Source: Streptomyces sp. NBC_01224
GTDB lineage: Bacteria; Actinomycetota; Actinomycetes; Streptomycetales; Streptomycetaceae
Assembly (NCBI RefSeq): GCF_036002945.1
Contig: NZ_CP108530.1
Coordinates: 287,543-351,542, forward strand
Direction of reading: 5' to 3'
Length of the DNA stretch: 64,000 nucleotides
Shown here piece by piece: positions 50,271 through 59,309 of the stretch. The first letter of the stretch is position 1. Every line of letters starts with the position of its first letter. The position numbers and the translations under genes are program-made. The notes beneath the pieces were generated by a model, which saw only the letters and a list, made by a program, of their open reading frames with translations, searched no databases and was not told the origin of the DNA.

Positions 50271-51539
50271 GTGGGGGAGCGGGAGCTTGAGGGCTTGGTC
50301 TCGGTGTCGCGGCCGGTGTTGGTGGGGCGGTTGCTTCAGCTGGATGCGGCTGGTGGTGTGACGTCGGCGCATGTGCGGGCGGGGGCGCAGTTGGCGGGGG
50401 TGCATCCGCGGACGGTGTGGCGGTGGGTGGAGGCGGCGCGCAGTGAGGGCCGTGTGGAGCGTCGGAGGCGTTCCCGGTTCGAGTTGTCGGAGGAGGCGTG
50501 GGAGGTACTGGCGCAGGCGGGCGGCAATGTGTCTGTGTTCTACCGGCATTTGAAGGAGTGCGGGGACGGGGATGCGGGAGTGTCGCTGGCTTCGGTGTAC
50601 CGAGCGGTTCAGCGTGAGCTGGCCTCGGGGCGGGTGTTGCCGGACCGTGCCGTGGTACGCCGGGCGCGGGCTGAGCGGGAGGCCCGGCAGGCTCTGGCAG
50701 ACCTTGCCGTCGCGGGTGTGGGCACCGGCACGCCGTCTGCTTGTGCCGCGGCTGGTCCGGCTGAGCTGACGCCCGCAGGGCGGGAGGCCGCGCCGGCGGG
50801 GGACGTGCCGGGCGTGGTGGTGCCGATGGGGGCTCAGGCGGTGCGTACGGCGTCGGTGCGTGCGGTGGCCGAGGCGGTGGGGCAGGCGATGGCGGCCGGG
50901 GGCGCGGCGTGTGTGTTCGGGGATGCGGGGCGGGGCAAGACGGTGGCGCTGCGGATGGCGCTGTCGGATCCGCCGGTGGGCTGGGGCGTGTCGTGGGTGC
51001 GGGTGCCGGTGCGTCCGTCGGTGTCGGAACTGCGGCGGGCGGTGTTCGAGGCTCTGGTGTTGCCGGGCCGGTTTCCGCACCGTTCGGCCGAGGCCGATGA
51101 GCGGATCGTCGGCGCCCTGGACGAGGCTCGGGTGCTGGTGGTGGATGAGGCACAACGGTTGCCAGCGCCGTGTCTGGAGTATCTGCAGTCGTTGTGGGAC
51201 CACCCGCAGGCCCGGGTGGCGCTGGTGCTGTGCGGGGCGGGTAGCGAGCGCGCGGTGGCGCGTGTGCCGCAGTTGGCGTCGCGGGTCTGCGCGTGGCAGG
51301 AGGTAGGGCGTCTCGCCGGGAGCGAGGTGGCTGCGACGGTGTCTGCCTTTCATCCGCTGTGGGCTGGCGTCGCGGGTGGGGAGGTGGCGTGGATCGACCA
51401 GTCCTGCACGCACGGTGTCTTCCGTACCTGGGCTGCCTTGACGACGCATCTGCAGAACGCGCTGCTTACCGTGCCGGATGCGACGGTGGACCGGGCGCTG
51501 CTGCGGCGTCTGTTCCGGCGTTTGAGCCCTCCGGTCTGA
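50271..51539 (+). CDS. HTH-AAA ATPase of a Tn7/Tn5053-like element
   Basis: GTG 50271 follows GGGAGGA by five bases. The 422-residue product has two N-terminal helix-turn-helix-like parts (VRAGAQLAGVHPRTVWRWVE; NVSVFYRHLKECG) resembling the transposase N-terminus. A TniB/TnsC-type AAA domain follows: AACVFGDAGRGKTVALRMAL (Walker A), EARVLVVDEAQRLPAPCLEY (Walker B) and CGAGSERAVARVPQLASRVC. TniB proteins activate the transposase and select targets. Fusion of a transposase-like DNA-binding region to the ATPase is unusual. Confidence 0.7.
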   Translation: MGERELEGLVSVSRPVLVGRLLQLDAAGGVTSAHVRAGAQLAGVHPRTVWRWVEAARSEGRVERRRRSRFELSEEAWEVLAQAGGNVSVFYRHLKECGDGDAGVSLASVYRAVQRELASGRVLPDRAVVRRARAEREARQALADLAVAGVGTGTPSACAAAGPAELTPAGREAAPAGDVPGVVVPMGAQAVRTASVRAVAEAVGQAMAAGGAACVFGDAGRGKTVALRMALSDPPVGWGVSWVRVPVRPSVSELRRAVFEALVLPGRFPHRSAEADERIVGALDEARVLVVDEAQRLPAPCLEYLQSLWDHPQARVALVLCGAGSERAVARVPQLASRVCAWQEVGRLAGSEVAATVSAFHPLWAGVAGGEVAWIDQSCTHGVFRTWAALTTHLQNALLTVPDATVDRALLRRLFRRLSPPV

Positions 51540-51564
51540 GCGAATGTGCGGACAGGAGGGGGAG

Positions 51565-53304
51565 ATGGAAGACGGTGGTGCGGTCGGCGCCGGGCGGGGC
51601 GGGCTTCCGGAAGCGTCGCGTACCGCGCTGCGCGGTGTGGCGGTGCGTCGGCTGCTCGCTCTGCGGGTGCGGGGCGAGCTGAAGACCGGCCATGTCCGGG
51701 TGGCGGCGGATGCGCTGGGGGTGTCGGAGCGCACCGTGTGGCGGTGGCTGGCCGAAGCCGGCCGCGACGAACGGGCAGCTGACGAGCCCGGGGCACGGGC
51801 CCAGACCGGCACGAGGTTCACGATCACACCGGAGGTCCGCGCGCTGCTGGCGCTGTGGAAGGGCAATGTCGCCGCGGTGCAGCGTGAGCTCGCTGCCCGC
51901 GCGGCCGGGCGCCCAGTAGCTGATGTCGGTACACAGGCCGGGCCGCCGCCGGGTACAGCTCTGCCGCCGGATGTGCCGTCGTTGACGACGCTGCACCGGG
52001 CGATCCGTCGTGATCTGATGCCGGGGGAGCGGGCCGGGCTTGCGGGTGGGGAGCGGGCGGCGCGCAAGCATGATGTGTTCCTGGCCCGGCCGCGGGGCTG
52101 GCGCAACCAGGTGTGGGAGACCGACCACATGCAGGCGCCGGTGCTGGTCGATGTCGAGGGCAAGGCCCGCAGGCCGTGGATCACCTGGTTCACCGACTGC
52201 GCCACCAACGCGATCACCGGGGTGGCCGTCACGCCGGTGCATCCGTCGCGGGAGTCGGTGCTGGCCGCGCTGCGCTCTGCGGTCCTGCGGGAGGAGCCCT
52301 ACGGTCCGTTCGGTGGTCTGCCGGAGAAGGTACGGGTGGACCGCGGCAAGGACTTCTTGTCCAGGACGGTGACCGCCGCGTTCGATCTCCTGGACGTGAC
52401 GGTGGAGGACCTGCCCGCCTACACCCCCCACCTCAAGGGCACCGTGGAGGGCCTCAACCGGGCGGTGGAGAGCATGTTCCTGGCCGCGCTGCCCGGCTAC
52501 GCCCGCCAGCCCCGCCCCGGCAAACGGGCTTCCCGCCCGAAGGACGAAGTGCTGCTCGGCTTCGAGGACTTCACCGCCCGGCTGCTGGCCTGGACGCTCT
52601 GGTGGAACACCGAGCACCGCCCGGCGCCGCTGCGGGGCAAGACTCCGCTTGAGGCGTGGCAGGACGATCCCACCCCGCTGCGGGACGTGCCCGCAACAGA
52701 TCTGTGGACGTTCACCCTGGAGGACGCCGGCACTCGCACGCTGACCACCCGCGGCATCCGCTTCAGGAAACGCGACTACGTGGGGCCGTGGATGACCGGC
52801 CAGGCCGGGATCCAGGTCAGGGTCCGCTTCATGCCCCACCACGACCACCGCATCGAGGTCTACCACGCCGCCACTGGCCGCTACCTGGGTCCCGCGGACC
52901 TGGCCGACCAGGCCACCGACGAACAGATCAGCGCTGTACGAAGAGCGCGGGCCGCCCGCACCCGCCGCCTGAAGAAGGACCTGGAGGCCTCCCAACGCGA
53001 GCGCTACGCCGCCGTGAACCAGCCGGAGGCGCCTCGGCGGCTCGGCGCGCTGACCACCGCGCAGGCCGAGGCGGAACTTGCCCAGACTGCCGACACCGAC
53101 CTCGCGCAGATCGCGCTGCCGGACCTCATCCCGCCCGCCGCGCCCCCGGCCGACTGGCGCACCCCAGCTTCCCTGGCCGCGCTGACCACGCCAGGCCTGC
53201 CCGTCCCGCTCCCGTCCGGCCGTGACTCCACCGCTACAGCCCCGGACGGCTCGGACGGACGGGCCGCACGTCCCACCACCGACGAAGACGGAGACGCCTC
53301 GTGA
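51565..53304 (+). CDS. TniA/TnsB-like DDE transposase (Mu C-terminal type)
   Basis: ATG 51565 follows AGGAGGGGG. The 579-residue product has an N-terminal HTH (VAADALGVSERTVWRWLAEA), an HTH-containing linker (LTTLHRAIRRDLMPGERAGL) and the rve catalytic core. Its acidic residues sit in NQVWETDHMQAPVLVDVEG, KVRVDRGKDFLSRTVTAAFD and KGTVEGLNRAVESMF. A Mu-transposase C-terminal beta-barrel follows (RFRKRDYVGPWMTGQ; PHHDHRIEVYHAATGRYLGP). It overlaps the following ATPase gene by GTGA. Confidence 0.85.
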   Translation: MEDGGAVGAGRGGLPEASRTALRGVAVRRLLALRVRGELKTGHVRVAADALGVSERTVWRWLAEAGRDERAADEPGARAQTGTRFTITPEVRALLALWKGNVAAVQRELAARAAGRPVADVGTQAGPPPGTALPPDVPSLTTLHRAIRRDLMPGERAGLAGGERAARKHDVFLARPRGWRNQVWETDHMQAPVLVDVEGKARRPWITWFTDCATNAITGVAVTPVHPSRESVLAALRSAVLREEPYGPFGGLPEKVRVDRGKDFLSRTVTAAFDLLDVTVEDLPAYTPHLKGTVEGLNRAVESMFLAALPGYARQPRPGKRASRPKDEVLLGFEDFTARLLAWTLWWNTEHRPAPLRGKTPLEAWQDDPTPLRDVPATDLWTFTLEDAGTRTLTTRGIRFRKRDYVGPWMTGQAGIQVRVRFMPHHDHRIEVYHAATGRYLGPADLADQATDEQISAVRRARAARTRRLKKDLEASQRERYAAVNQPEAPRRLGALTTAQAEAELAQTADTDLAQIALPDLIPPAAPPADWRTPASLAALTTPGLPVPLPSGRDSTATAPDGSDGRAARPTTDEDGDAS

Positions 53305-53693
53305 CCGCGGCCACCTACCAGTACGTCGACCTGCCCGATGCGTCCGTGGTCACCACCCGCGCCCTGCTCACCGCCCGGGAGAACATCACCGACACCGTCG
53401 CCGCCCGCGCCATGATGTGCATCCACGGCGGCGCCGGCTTCGGCAAGACCCTCGCCGTCAACACCTGCCTGCGAAACCTCGAACCGCACGAGGACGTCCG
53501 CAAGATCACCTTCCGGGCCCGGCCCACCGCCCGAGCGGTGCGCTACGAACTGTTCACCGCGCTCGACCTGGCCGGGGAACCACCGCGCCACCCCAGCGAG
53601 TTCGACCGCCTGCTGAAAACCGCCCTGGCCGAGCGCCCCCGTACCTTCCTGGTGGATGAGGCCCAGTGGCTCAACGGGGAGGCGTGTGGATGA
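53301..53693 (+). pseudogene. Second TniB-like ATPase, truncated
   Basis: The product reads ATYQYVDLPDASVVTTRALL, MCIHGGAGFGKTLAVNTCLR (Walker A) and RPRTFLVDEAQWLNGEA (Walker B). It stops at residue 130, about half the family length, because sequence after 53690 is unrelated. The reading is coupled to the transposase by a GTGA overlap. The recombinase cluster to the right marks the break. Confidence 0.75.
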
Positions 53694-53812
53694 CCGGGTT
53701 ATTCGTGAGGTGAGGGTTGCTTTTCTGCAGCTGTCTCGTTGATGGATTCGGTGGCACAGAGGTTGTTCAGGTGCCGCCTTAACCAAGAGTCATTGCTGGT
53801 TGGTGGTGGAGT

Positions 53813-54870
53813 GTGGCGGGGAAGCCGTTTCTTCGGCTGGTCGAGGGCGGGCTCTGCGGCCCTGCTCCCGAGGCCGGGCAGGTACCCGATGTGTGGGCGT
53901 TCCAGACCCGCTGCGTGCAGGCATTCGCCTCGACATGGACAGCGAGAGGCTTCGCTCCCACCACGATCGGCTGCTACACGTCGCTGCTGCAACGGGTGCT
54001 GGACCACTATGACCGGCCGGTGTGGCAGATCGAGCCGGCCGATGTGGACGCGATGCTCCACTCCCTGGTGGTGGCGGGGCGGGCGGCGGGGACCAGACGC
54101 CAGTACCTGCAGATGCTCCGCACGTTCCACACCTTCATCCAGGCCCGCTACGCCACCGAGATCCGCACCCTGTACGGCACCCCAGTGGCCAACCCGCTGG
54201 ACCGGTTCAACCGGCTGCGCCATGTCTTCGACGACACCCCGCGCATCCTGCCGCCCACCGCCGAGCGCCTCACCGCGTTTTTCGCCTTCGCCCGCCAGCG
54301 CCTGACCACCACGTCCGACTACCCGGCCGCGGCAAGGGACTACGCACTGCTGCGCACCCTCTACCACTCCGCTCCCAGAGTGAGCGAAGCCATTCGCTTC
54401 GACCAATGCGACGTCCATCCCGCACTCGGCCCGACAGGCAAACTCCACGTCCGATTCGGCAAGGCGGCCAACACCTCGGGGCCCCGCCCGAGATGGGCAC
54501 CCATGCTCGACGGACTGGACCAGATCCTCGCCTGGTACCTGGGAGACGTACGCCCCTTCTTCCCCGACACCGCCCCGCTGTTCTGCGACGCCCACGGCCA
54601 GCCGCTGAAGCCGGACACCGTACGCGACCGCCTCTGCCACCTCCTGGACCTGGAAGGCCGCCCCGCAGACGACCGGTTCACCCCGCACGATCTGCGCCGG
54701 GCCTGCGCGACCCACACTACGAGAAGGGCATGGACCTGCTCACCGTCCAGCAGCTCCTCGGTCACTGGCACATCGCCTCGACGATGGCCTACGTGCGGCC
54801 CTCGCTCACCTTCGTCGAAGACGCCTGGCGCCGCGCCACGTCGACCGCCGTCACTAACCTGGCCAGCTGA
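53813..54870 (+). pseudogene. Tyrosine recombinase, one frameshift
   Basis: From GTG 53813 the frame encodes an N-terminal SAM-like domain (FASTWTARGFAPTTIGCYTS) and a catalytic domain. The first Arg region is LRTLYHSAPRVSEAIRFDQC, then FTPHDLRRACATH (HxxR). A shift of one base near 54718 follows, and the tail continues in the next frame as YEKGMDLLTVQQLLGHWHIA and STMAYVRPSLTF, which holds the nucleophilic Tyr. All catalytic positions survive across the shift. The gene was recently intact or is misread. Confidence 0.75.
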
Positions 54871-54888
54871 CCCCAGGGCAGGACACCC

Positions 54889-55248
54889 ATGACCACACCA
54901 CCCCCTCTGCACGCCGTCGAGCCCATGCCCCCGCCACCGCAGGTGGAGTGGAGACTTCGGATGACCGCGGCACAGCGCGGTATCTGGACCGGCACCGAAC
55001 TGCGCCGCCTGCTCGCCGAGCGGGCCGGTCTCGAGCTGTCTGCGGCATCGGTGTCCGCCCTGTTCACCAAACAGCCCTCCCAGGTGAAGCTCTCTACCCT
55101 GGCCGCCCTGTGCGCCGCCCTGGACTGCACCCCAGGCGACCTGCTTACCGTCGGCGAGCCCGCCATACCCCCACCACCTGGACCACGCACCACCCCACCA
55201 CCTCGACAGCAGCCCGTGCCCAGCCACCGATCCCTGCCACCGCTGTGA
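54889..55248 (+). CDS. XRE-like HTH protein in the recombinase cluster
   Basis: The 119-residue product has an HTH of the Cro/C1 type (RRLLAERAGLELSAASVSAL, FTKQPSQVKLSTLAALCAAL, DCTPGDLL) and a Pro-rich tail. It starts 19 bp after the recombinase stop and overlaps the next gene by GTGA. Such small HTH proteins accompany paired recombinases and may set excision direction or regulate them. Confidence 0.75.
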   Translation: MTTPPPLHAVEPMPPPPQVEWRLRMTAAQRGIWTGTELRRLLAERAGLELSAASVSALFTKQPSQVKLSTLAALCAALDCTPGDLLTVGEPAIPPPPGPRTTPPPRQQPVPSHRSLPPL

Positions 55249-56807
55249 CCGCACCCCGCCCCGCACACCCCGCGACGGACCCGCCCACGACCACCCGTGC
55301 CACACCCTCTCGTGTCAAAGACAACTGCCCGGCCTGCCACCGACTGCGCTGGCTGCACCCCGACACCGGCCGCTGCCCCTGGTGCTCACGCACCTGCACG
55401 CTCTGCGGCGCACCACGGCGCTCCGCCCAGGACCTGTGCGCGGCATGCCGACGCCGATCCGCCGGAGAACGAGCTCGGGGCCCCTGCCAGCACTGCGGAC
55501 GCCGACGTGCCCTCGACGCGGCGACCCAGCGCTGCCGAGCTTGTACCGATCCCACTGCCGCCCCGCCCCCAGCCCACTGCGAGCAATGCGGAACCAGCGG
55601 CCGGTGGGCCAAAGGCCTCTGCAAGCGCTGCTACGAGCATTCACCCCACACAGTCCTGACCCGCGCGGCGGGCTGGGCCAAGCGCATGCCCGCCCCGCCC
55701 TCCTGGTGGAGCGACCTCGCCGTACACCTCGCAGCGCACCGACACCCGATCTACGCGGCCGACCTCATCGCCACCACCGCGCGCCTGCTCCTCCACGCCG
55801 AGTCCTGCGACCCCTGCAGCCTCCTCGCCCGCGCTAAAAGCGATGCCCCCGAACTCGTCGGAGCGCTCACCGACTTCTTCCGCACCCACGGCCACCTCGA
55901 CCCACCACCACGCCGCTCCGACAGACGAGCAACAGAACGCCGAGCCCGCCGCATCGAGGCCACACCCACCCCTCTGCGCCCCCAGGCCAAGAAGTTCGCC
56001 GCCTTCCTCCTGCGACAGCGCGAGCAAGCCGAACAACTGGGACTACGCCCCAACCAGCTGAAAACCATCGAGATCCGACTTACTGCCGTCCGCGACCTGG
56101 CCCTCCACCTCCACACCGAGGGCCACACGAACTGGGCCAGTGTCACCACCGCCCATCTGGAATCCTTCCTGGCCCTCAACCCGGCCCTCCGCGCATCCCG
56201 ACTCGCGGGACTGCGCCAGTTCTTCGCGTACGCCCACTACTCCAAAGCCATCCTCCACAACCCCACCGACCCCATAAATGCCGTACAGCACAGGGGATTC
56301 AAAGGTCCCACCCTCACCCTGACCCAGCAGCGCACCCTGTACCAGCGGTGGACCACCCACCACGACATACACCCGCACGAGGCATTCATCGGCCTCGCCG
56401 CCCTGCTCCACGCAGCAACCATCACCGAGCTGCGCCAGCTCTCTGACACCGGGATCAACCCCCATCACCACAGCGTCCACTTCCCCGGCAGATCCCTGGC
56501 CATCCCGCTCGACGACGCGACCTGGACCGCACTCCAACGCTGCCAAGAACACCGACACCAACTGGGCTCGGACAACCCCCACCTGCTCGTCACTCGGCTC
56601 ACCCGCACCCACCACGGCCCCGCCGGCGCCGCTCACATCCGCGACACCCTCGCCCCTACTGGCCTCCGGCCCCGCATCCTGCGCTCTACTCGCCTGCTCA
56701 CCCTCGCCGATGAACTCGACGCCAAGACCCTCACCACCTCACTGGGGATGTCCTACGCAGGAGTCGCCCACTACCGGCCCAGCCCGAACCTCACCAAACC
56801 AATATGA
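55245..56807 (+). CDS. Zinc-finger protein with a recombinase-like C-terminus
   Basis: From GTG 55245 the 520-residue product begins with at least eight CxxC knuckles (CPAC, CPWC, CTLC, CAAC, CQHC, CRAC, CEQC, CKRC), enough for several zinc ribbons. A core-binding-like region follows (LRPNQLKTIEIRLTAVRDLA), then a tyrosine-recombinase-like fold. The first catalytic Arg is absent (LLHAATITELRQLSDTGI) and no clear HxxR is seen before the final SYAGVAHYRPS. It is probably an accessory DNA-binding partner of the adjacent recombinase. Confidence 0.65.
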   Translation: MTAPRPAHPATDPPTTTRATPSRVKDNCPACHRLRWLHPDTGRCPWCSRTCTLCGAPRRSAQDLCAACRRRSAGERARGPCQHCGRRRALDAATQRCRACTDPTAAPPPAHCEQCGTSGRWAKGLCKRCYEHSPHTVLTRAAGWAKRMPAPPSWWSDLAVHLAAHRHPIYAADLIATTARLLLHAESCDPCSLLARAKSDAPELVGALTDFFRTHGHLDPPPRRSDRRATERRARRIEATPTPLRPQAKKFAAFLLRQREQAEQLGLRPNQLKTIEIRLTAVRDLALHLHTEGHTNWASVTTAHLESFLALNPALRASRLAGLRQFFAYAHYSKAILHNPTDPINAVQHRGFKGPTLTLTQQRTLYQRWTTHHDIHPHEAFIGLAALLHAATITELRQLSDTGINPHHHSVHFPGRSLAIPLDDATWTALQRCQEHRHQLGSDNPHLLVTRLTRTHHGPAGAAHIRDTLAPTGLRPRILRSTRLLTLADELDAKTLTTSLGMSYAGVAHYRPSPNLTKPI

Positions 56808-56948
56808 CGGTCCGAGCCCGGCGAACCGCTTGAGCTGCTCCTCGCAATGTCTATGTCCACCCAGGCATGGTGCCTTAGCGGTCTCTGGATCACCCCACGC
56901 CGTAAAGGGCTGCCTCCCGGCACACGGCAGGCAACCCTCCGCCGGAAC

Positions 56949-57027
56949 TCATGCCCAGTCCACGCTCAGCTTCCGTAGTGCGTCGCGCTGTTCCGCGCTG
57001 AGTTTGTCCCGCCGCGACTTCGCCGTC
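56949..57027 (-). pseudogene. Relic of telomeric helicase C-terminus (copy A)
   Basis: The minus strand encodes TAKSRRDKLSAEQRDALRKL, then SVDWA and a stop. It matches the last 26 residues of the intact helicase at 60213 (TKSRRDKLTAEQLDALRKLG). Only the extreme end remains, joined to an unrelated gene at 57035. Confidence 0.75.
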
Positions 57028-57034
57028 CATCACT

Positions 57035-58114
57035 GTGGTCCTGGACCCCGGCGACGACGCGATTCACACGCACACTGCTCTGGCCGCCCACCATCCGCCG
57101 TCCGGCCGGATCACCCTGCACCCCGGCCCGGGCACCACCAGCGAGACCGGCCTCGCCCACGACCTTCTCGCCGCCCTGGGCAAACCGCCCCTGCTCCCGG
57201 GCCGCTTCCTTGCCGGCCGTCAGCCCGCCTGGCAAGCAGCTACCGCCTGGATGACCGCCCTGCCCATTACCCGGCTGACCGTCCTGCGCGCCCACCGCCT
57301 CACCGCCCGCCGCACGACGCGCCTCCTGCAGCTACAGGCCCTCACCGGTATCCACCTGACCCTGGTCTGCCACCGCCCACACCTCCCCGCCGCTCTCCAC
57401 CAGGCCCTGCAGACGGCCGACTACTCCCTCACCGCCGACTTCGAGGCTGCCCACCGCCACTACTACGGCACGCCTGTCACCGAACCCCCGCCCGCAGACG
57501 AGCCCGCCGGGCCAGTCGGCCGGTGGCTCAACCTGCCCGCACTGGACCGCCTCGTCTCCTACGACAGCCCCCGCCCCTGCGCCGACCCGTGCACGCCACC
57601 GTCGATCGCCTGGCGGCACCGCCCACCGCCCGCGCCTCTCACCGCGCCCACCGCCCGGCGCGTCGCCCACCGGCTGCACGCGGCGACCGCACATCCTCGC
57701 CTGGCCGCGGCCGTCGCTGCCGCACTGTTCACCGGCGCCTCCCTCCAGCAACTCGCCACCGCCCGCCCCCGCGACTACGACGACGCCGCGGCCATGCTCG
57801 CCCTGCACGACCGCGCCCGCTACACCGACGGCTGCGCCGCCTACCCCGTACCGCCCTGGGCCGGCGGCTTCCTGCGGGCCGCGGCCTGCTTCACCCGCCT
57901 CGCCTCCGGCGAGGAGCAGGAATTGCTTGCCGCGCCAGGGGACCGTGGGCACCTGCTGCGCGTGGCGGAGACGGCCAGGCTGCGCCCGCCCCAGCCGCTC
58001 GCGGCTCGCCGCAAAGGCCCGGTCGGCCGTGTGGAGTGGGACTGGCGCGAGCGGCAGGAAGCCGAGAGGTACGAAGCGGTACCGGCCAGCCGCGCCAGGT
58101 CCCCACGACGCTGA
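57035..58114 (+). CDS. Hypothetical protein (359 aa), Ala/His/Arg-rich
   Basis: A complete frame from GTG 57035 encodes VLDPGDDAIHTHTALAAHHP, a LTARRTTRLLQLQALTGIHL stretch and a helical part AAAVAAALFTGASLQQLATA. Codon use is good. No family is certain. Genes of this type may belong to TniAB-like elements, with the recombinase cluster inserted between them and the ATPase; that is inference. The start sits seven bases beyond the helicase relic. Confidence 0.5.
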   Translation: MVLDPGDDAIHTHTALAAHHPPSGRITLHPGPGTTSETGLAHDLLAALGKPPLLPGRFLAGRQPAWQAATAWMTALPITRLTVLRAHRLTARRTTRLLQLQALTGIHLTLVCHRPHLPAALHQALQTADYSLTADFEAAHRHYYGTPVTEPPPADEPAGPVGRWLNLPALDRLVSYDSPRPCADPCTPPSIAWRHRPPPAPLTAPTARRVAHRLHAATAHPRLAAAVAAALFTGASLQQLATARPRDYDDAAAMLALHDRARYTDGCAAYPVPPWAGGFLRAAACFTRLASGEEQELLAAPGDRGHLLRVAETARLRPPQPLAARRKGPVGRVEWDWRERQEAERYEAVPASRARSPRR

Positions 58115-58146
58115 ACACCCTGACGTTGTTACGCGACGGGCCAGGC

Positions 58147-58701
58147 TCAGCCGATCGAGAAGTCGGCGAACTCGAGGTCGCTGAAGGCGATGTGCAGGCC
58201 GTGGGCGCGGTGGCCCCCGTCGCGGAAGTAGGCGTGCCCCAGCGCGCGAGCGAGGATCACCATCTGCTGCTGCTCGCCTGCGCCGGCATCCCGGGCGGCG
58301 AAGAGTTCCCGGGCGACCTCTCCAGGCAGGTACTGGGTGATCCACCGCACCCGCGGGTCGTCCGAGGAGCCTGCAGGAGCCGCGAACCCGAATCGCGCCC
58401 TGGTGTGGAAGACGAAGCCCTCCGCCTCGGCCTGGGCACGCCGACGGGCCCGTATTCGGGGCTGCCACCGAGCCAGGACCGCTTCCTCGATCGCCTGGGC
58501 ATGCTGCGCACCTGGCGGACGACGTGTTCCGGGCTTCTTTGTCACCCACCGCTGCACGGTGCGCTGTGAAACGCCCAGGAGGCGTGCCACCTTCTTCGTG
58601 GAGCCCTTCTCGGCCCTCATGAGGAAACGCAGTGCCGAGGCGCCTGTAGGTACCGGGCGCGTCAGCAGCGCTCGCTCAATTCCGTCGCTGATCTCCCCCA
58701 C
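58147..58701 (-). CDS. Tpg-like protein, third copy
   Basis: GTG 58701 with GGGAGAG four bases upstream gives 184 residues, the same length as Tpg. It carries the HTH STKKVARLLGVSQRTVQRWV and the core LARWQPRIRARRRAQAEAEG, FHTRARFGFAAPAGSSDDPR and LFAARDAGAGEQQQ, then LGHAYFRDGG. The sequence is clearly diverged from the tpg at 48163 but complete. It lies 5.3 kb from the telomere. It could be a specialised end-binding protein or a replacement Tpg. Confidence 0.75.
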   Translation of the reverse strand: MGEISDGIERALLTRPVPTGASALRFLMRAEKGSTKKVARLLGVSQRTVQRWVTKKPGTRRPPGAQHAQAIEEAVLARWQPRIRARRRAQAEAEGFVFHTRARFGFAAPAGSSDDPRVRWITQYLPGEVARELFAARDAGAGEQQQMVILARALGHAYFRDGGHRAHGLHIAFSDLEFADFSIG

Positions 58702-58929
58702 GACTCTCCCCGGCGCTTGACCCCTATGGCTGTCTGCGCTGCCATACCTCTCACAGACGCGGCCTCCCACGATCGAGATCCGCCGTACAGGGCACACGAT
58801 GGGCAAACCTGGGCTACAGACGCAGAACGGGAGACAGGGACGGTGACGGACCGAGGGCAGAGCGCCCCGGTTCGACCCGCCGATTGCCAGTGCTGCGTGG
58901 GCGTCTTTGGGTACGCAACAGGGCAACGA
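58702..58929. other. Intergenic gap, promoter side of the Tpg-like gene
   Basis: No gene was recognised. The sequence lies between the Tpg-like start and a helicase relic read in the same direction. Confidence 0.4.
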
Positions 58930-59275
58930 GCAAAGTGCTGAGGTGCATGCCATGGCTGTGCGTGCACCCACTGCGCGAGTGCCGTCAGCCCGCACTGGAA
59001 CGCCTGCTGCGCCTTGCTCGGGGAGGAGCCGCGCCCAGGTGTCCGGGCTTCTGCTGCTCCAGTCACAGTCCGATGTCGTCGCCGTCCATGAGGACGCCGG
59101 GTGTGATGCCGGGCAGCTGGCCGTCGGCATCGGCCAGGTCGGCGAGGACGCGGTGGTGGCGTTGCCAGTCCAGTGGCCAGGGGCAGTTCCAGTCCGGGTC
59201 GTTCGCGGTGAGCTGCGCCGCGCGCTGCGCCGCCCGCTCCGGGTCCTGTGCTGCCCACTTCAATCCGAGGTCGAC
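58930..59275 (-). pseudogene. Relic of telomeric helicase (copy B)
   Basis: Across two frameshifts the minus strand reads DPERAAQRAAQLTANDPDWN, CPWPLDWQRHHRVLADLADA and GVLMDGDDIG, then TWARLLPEQ, then SPSKAQQAFQCGLTALAQWV. All match the helicase-associated C-terminal repeats of the intact gene at 60213 in order. The motor domain is absent. Confidence 0.8.
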
Positions 59276-59309
59276 GAGGGGCCTTGACCCTGGAATCCTG
59301 CTGATGCCG

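Noticed and set aside
50067..52232. Very long leftward frames opposite the transposition genes
   Set aside because: Their products are Pro/Arg/His-rich shadows; the plus strand carries clear ATPase and DDE motifs.
54948..55244. Upstream extension of the zinc-finger recombinase-like protein
   Set aside because: It overlaps the HTH gene in another frame; the GTGA overlap at 55245 gives a better start.
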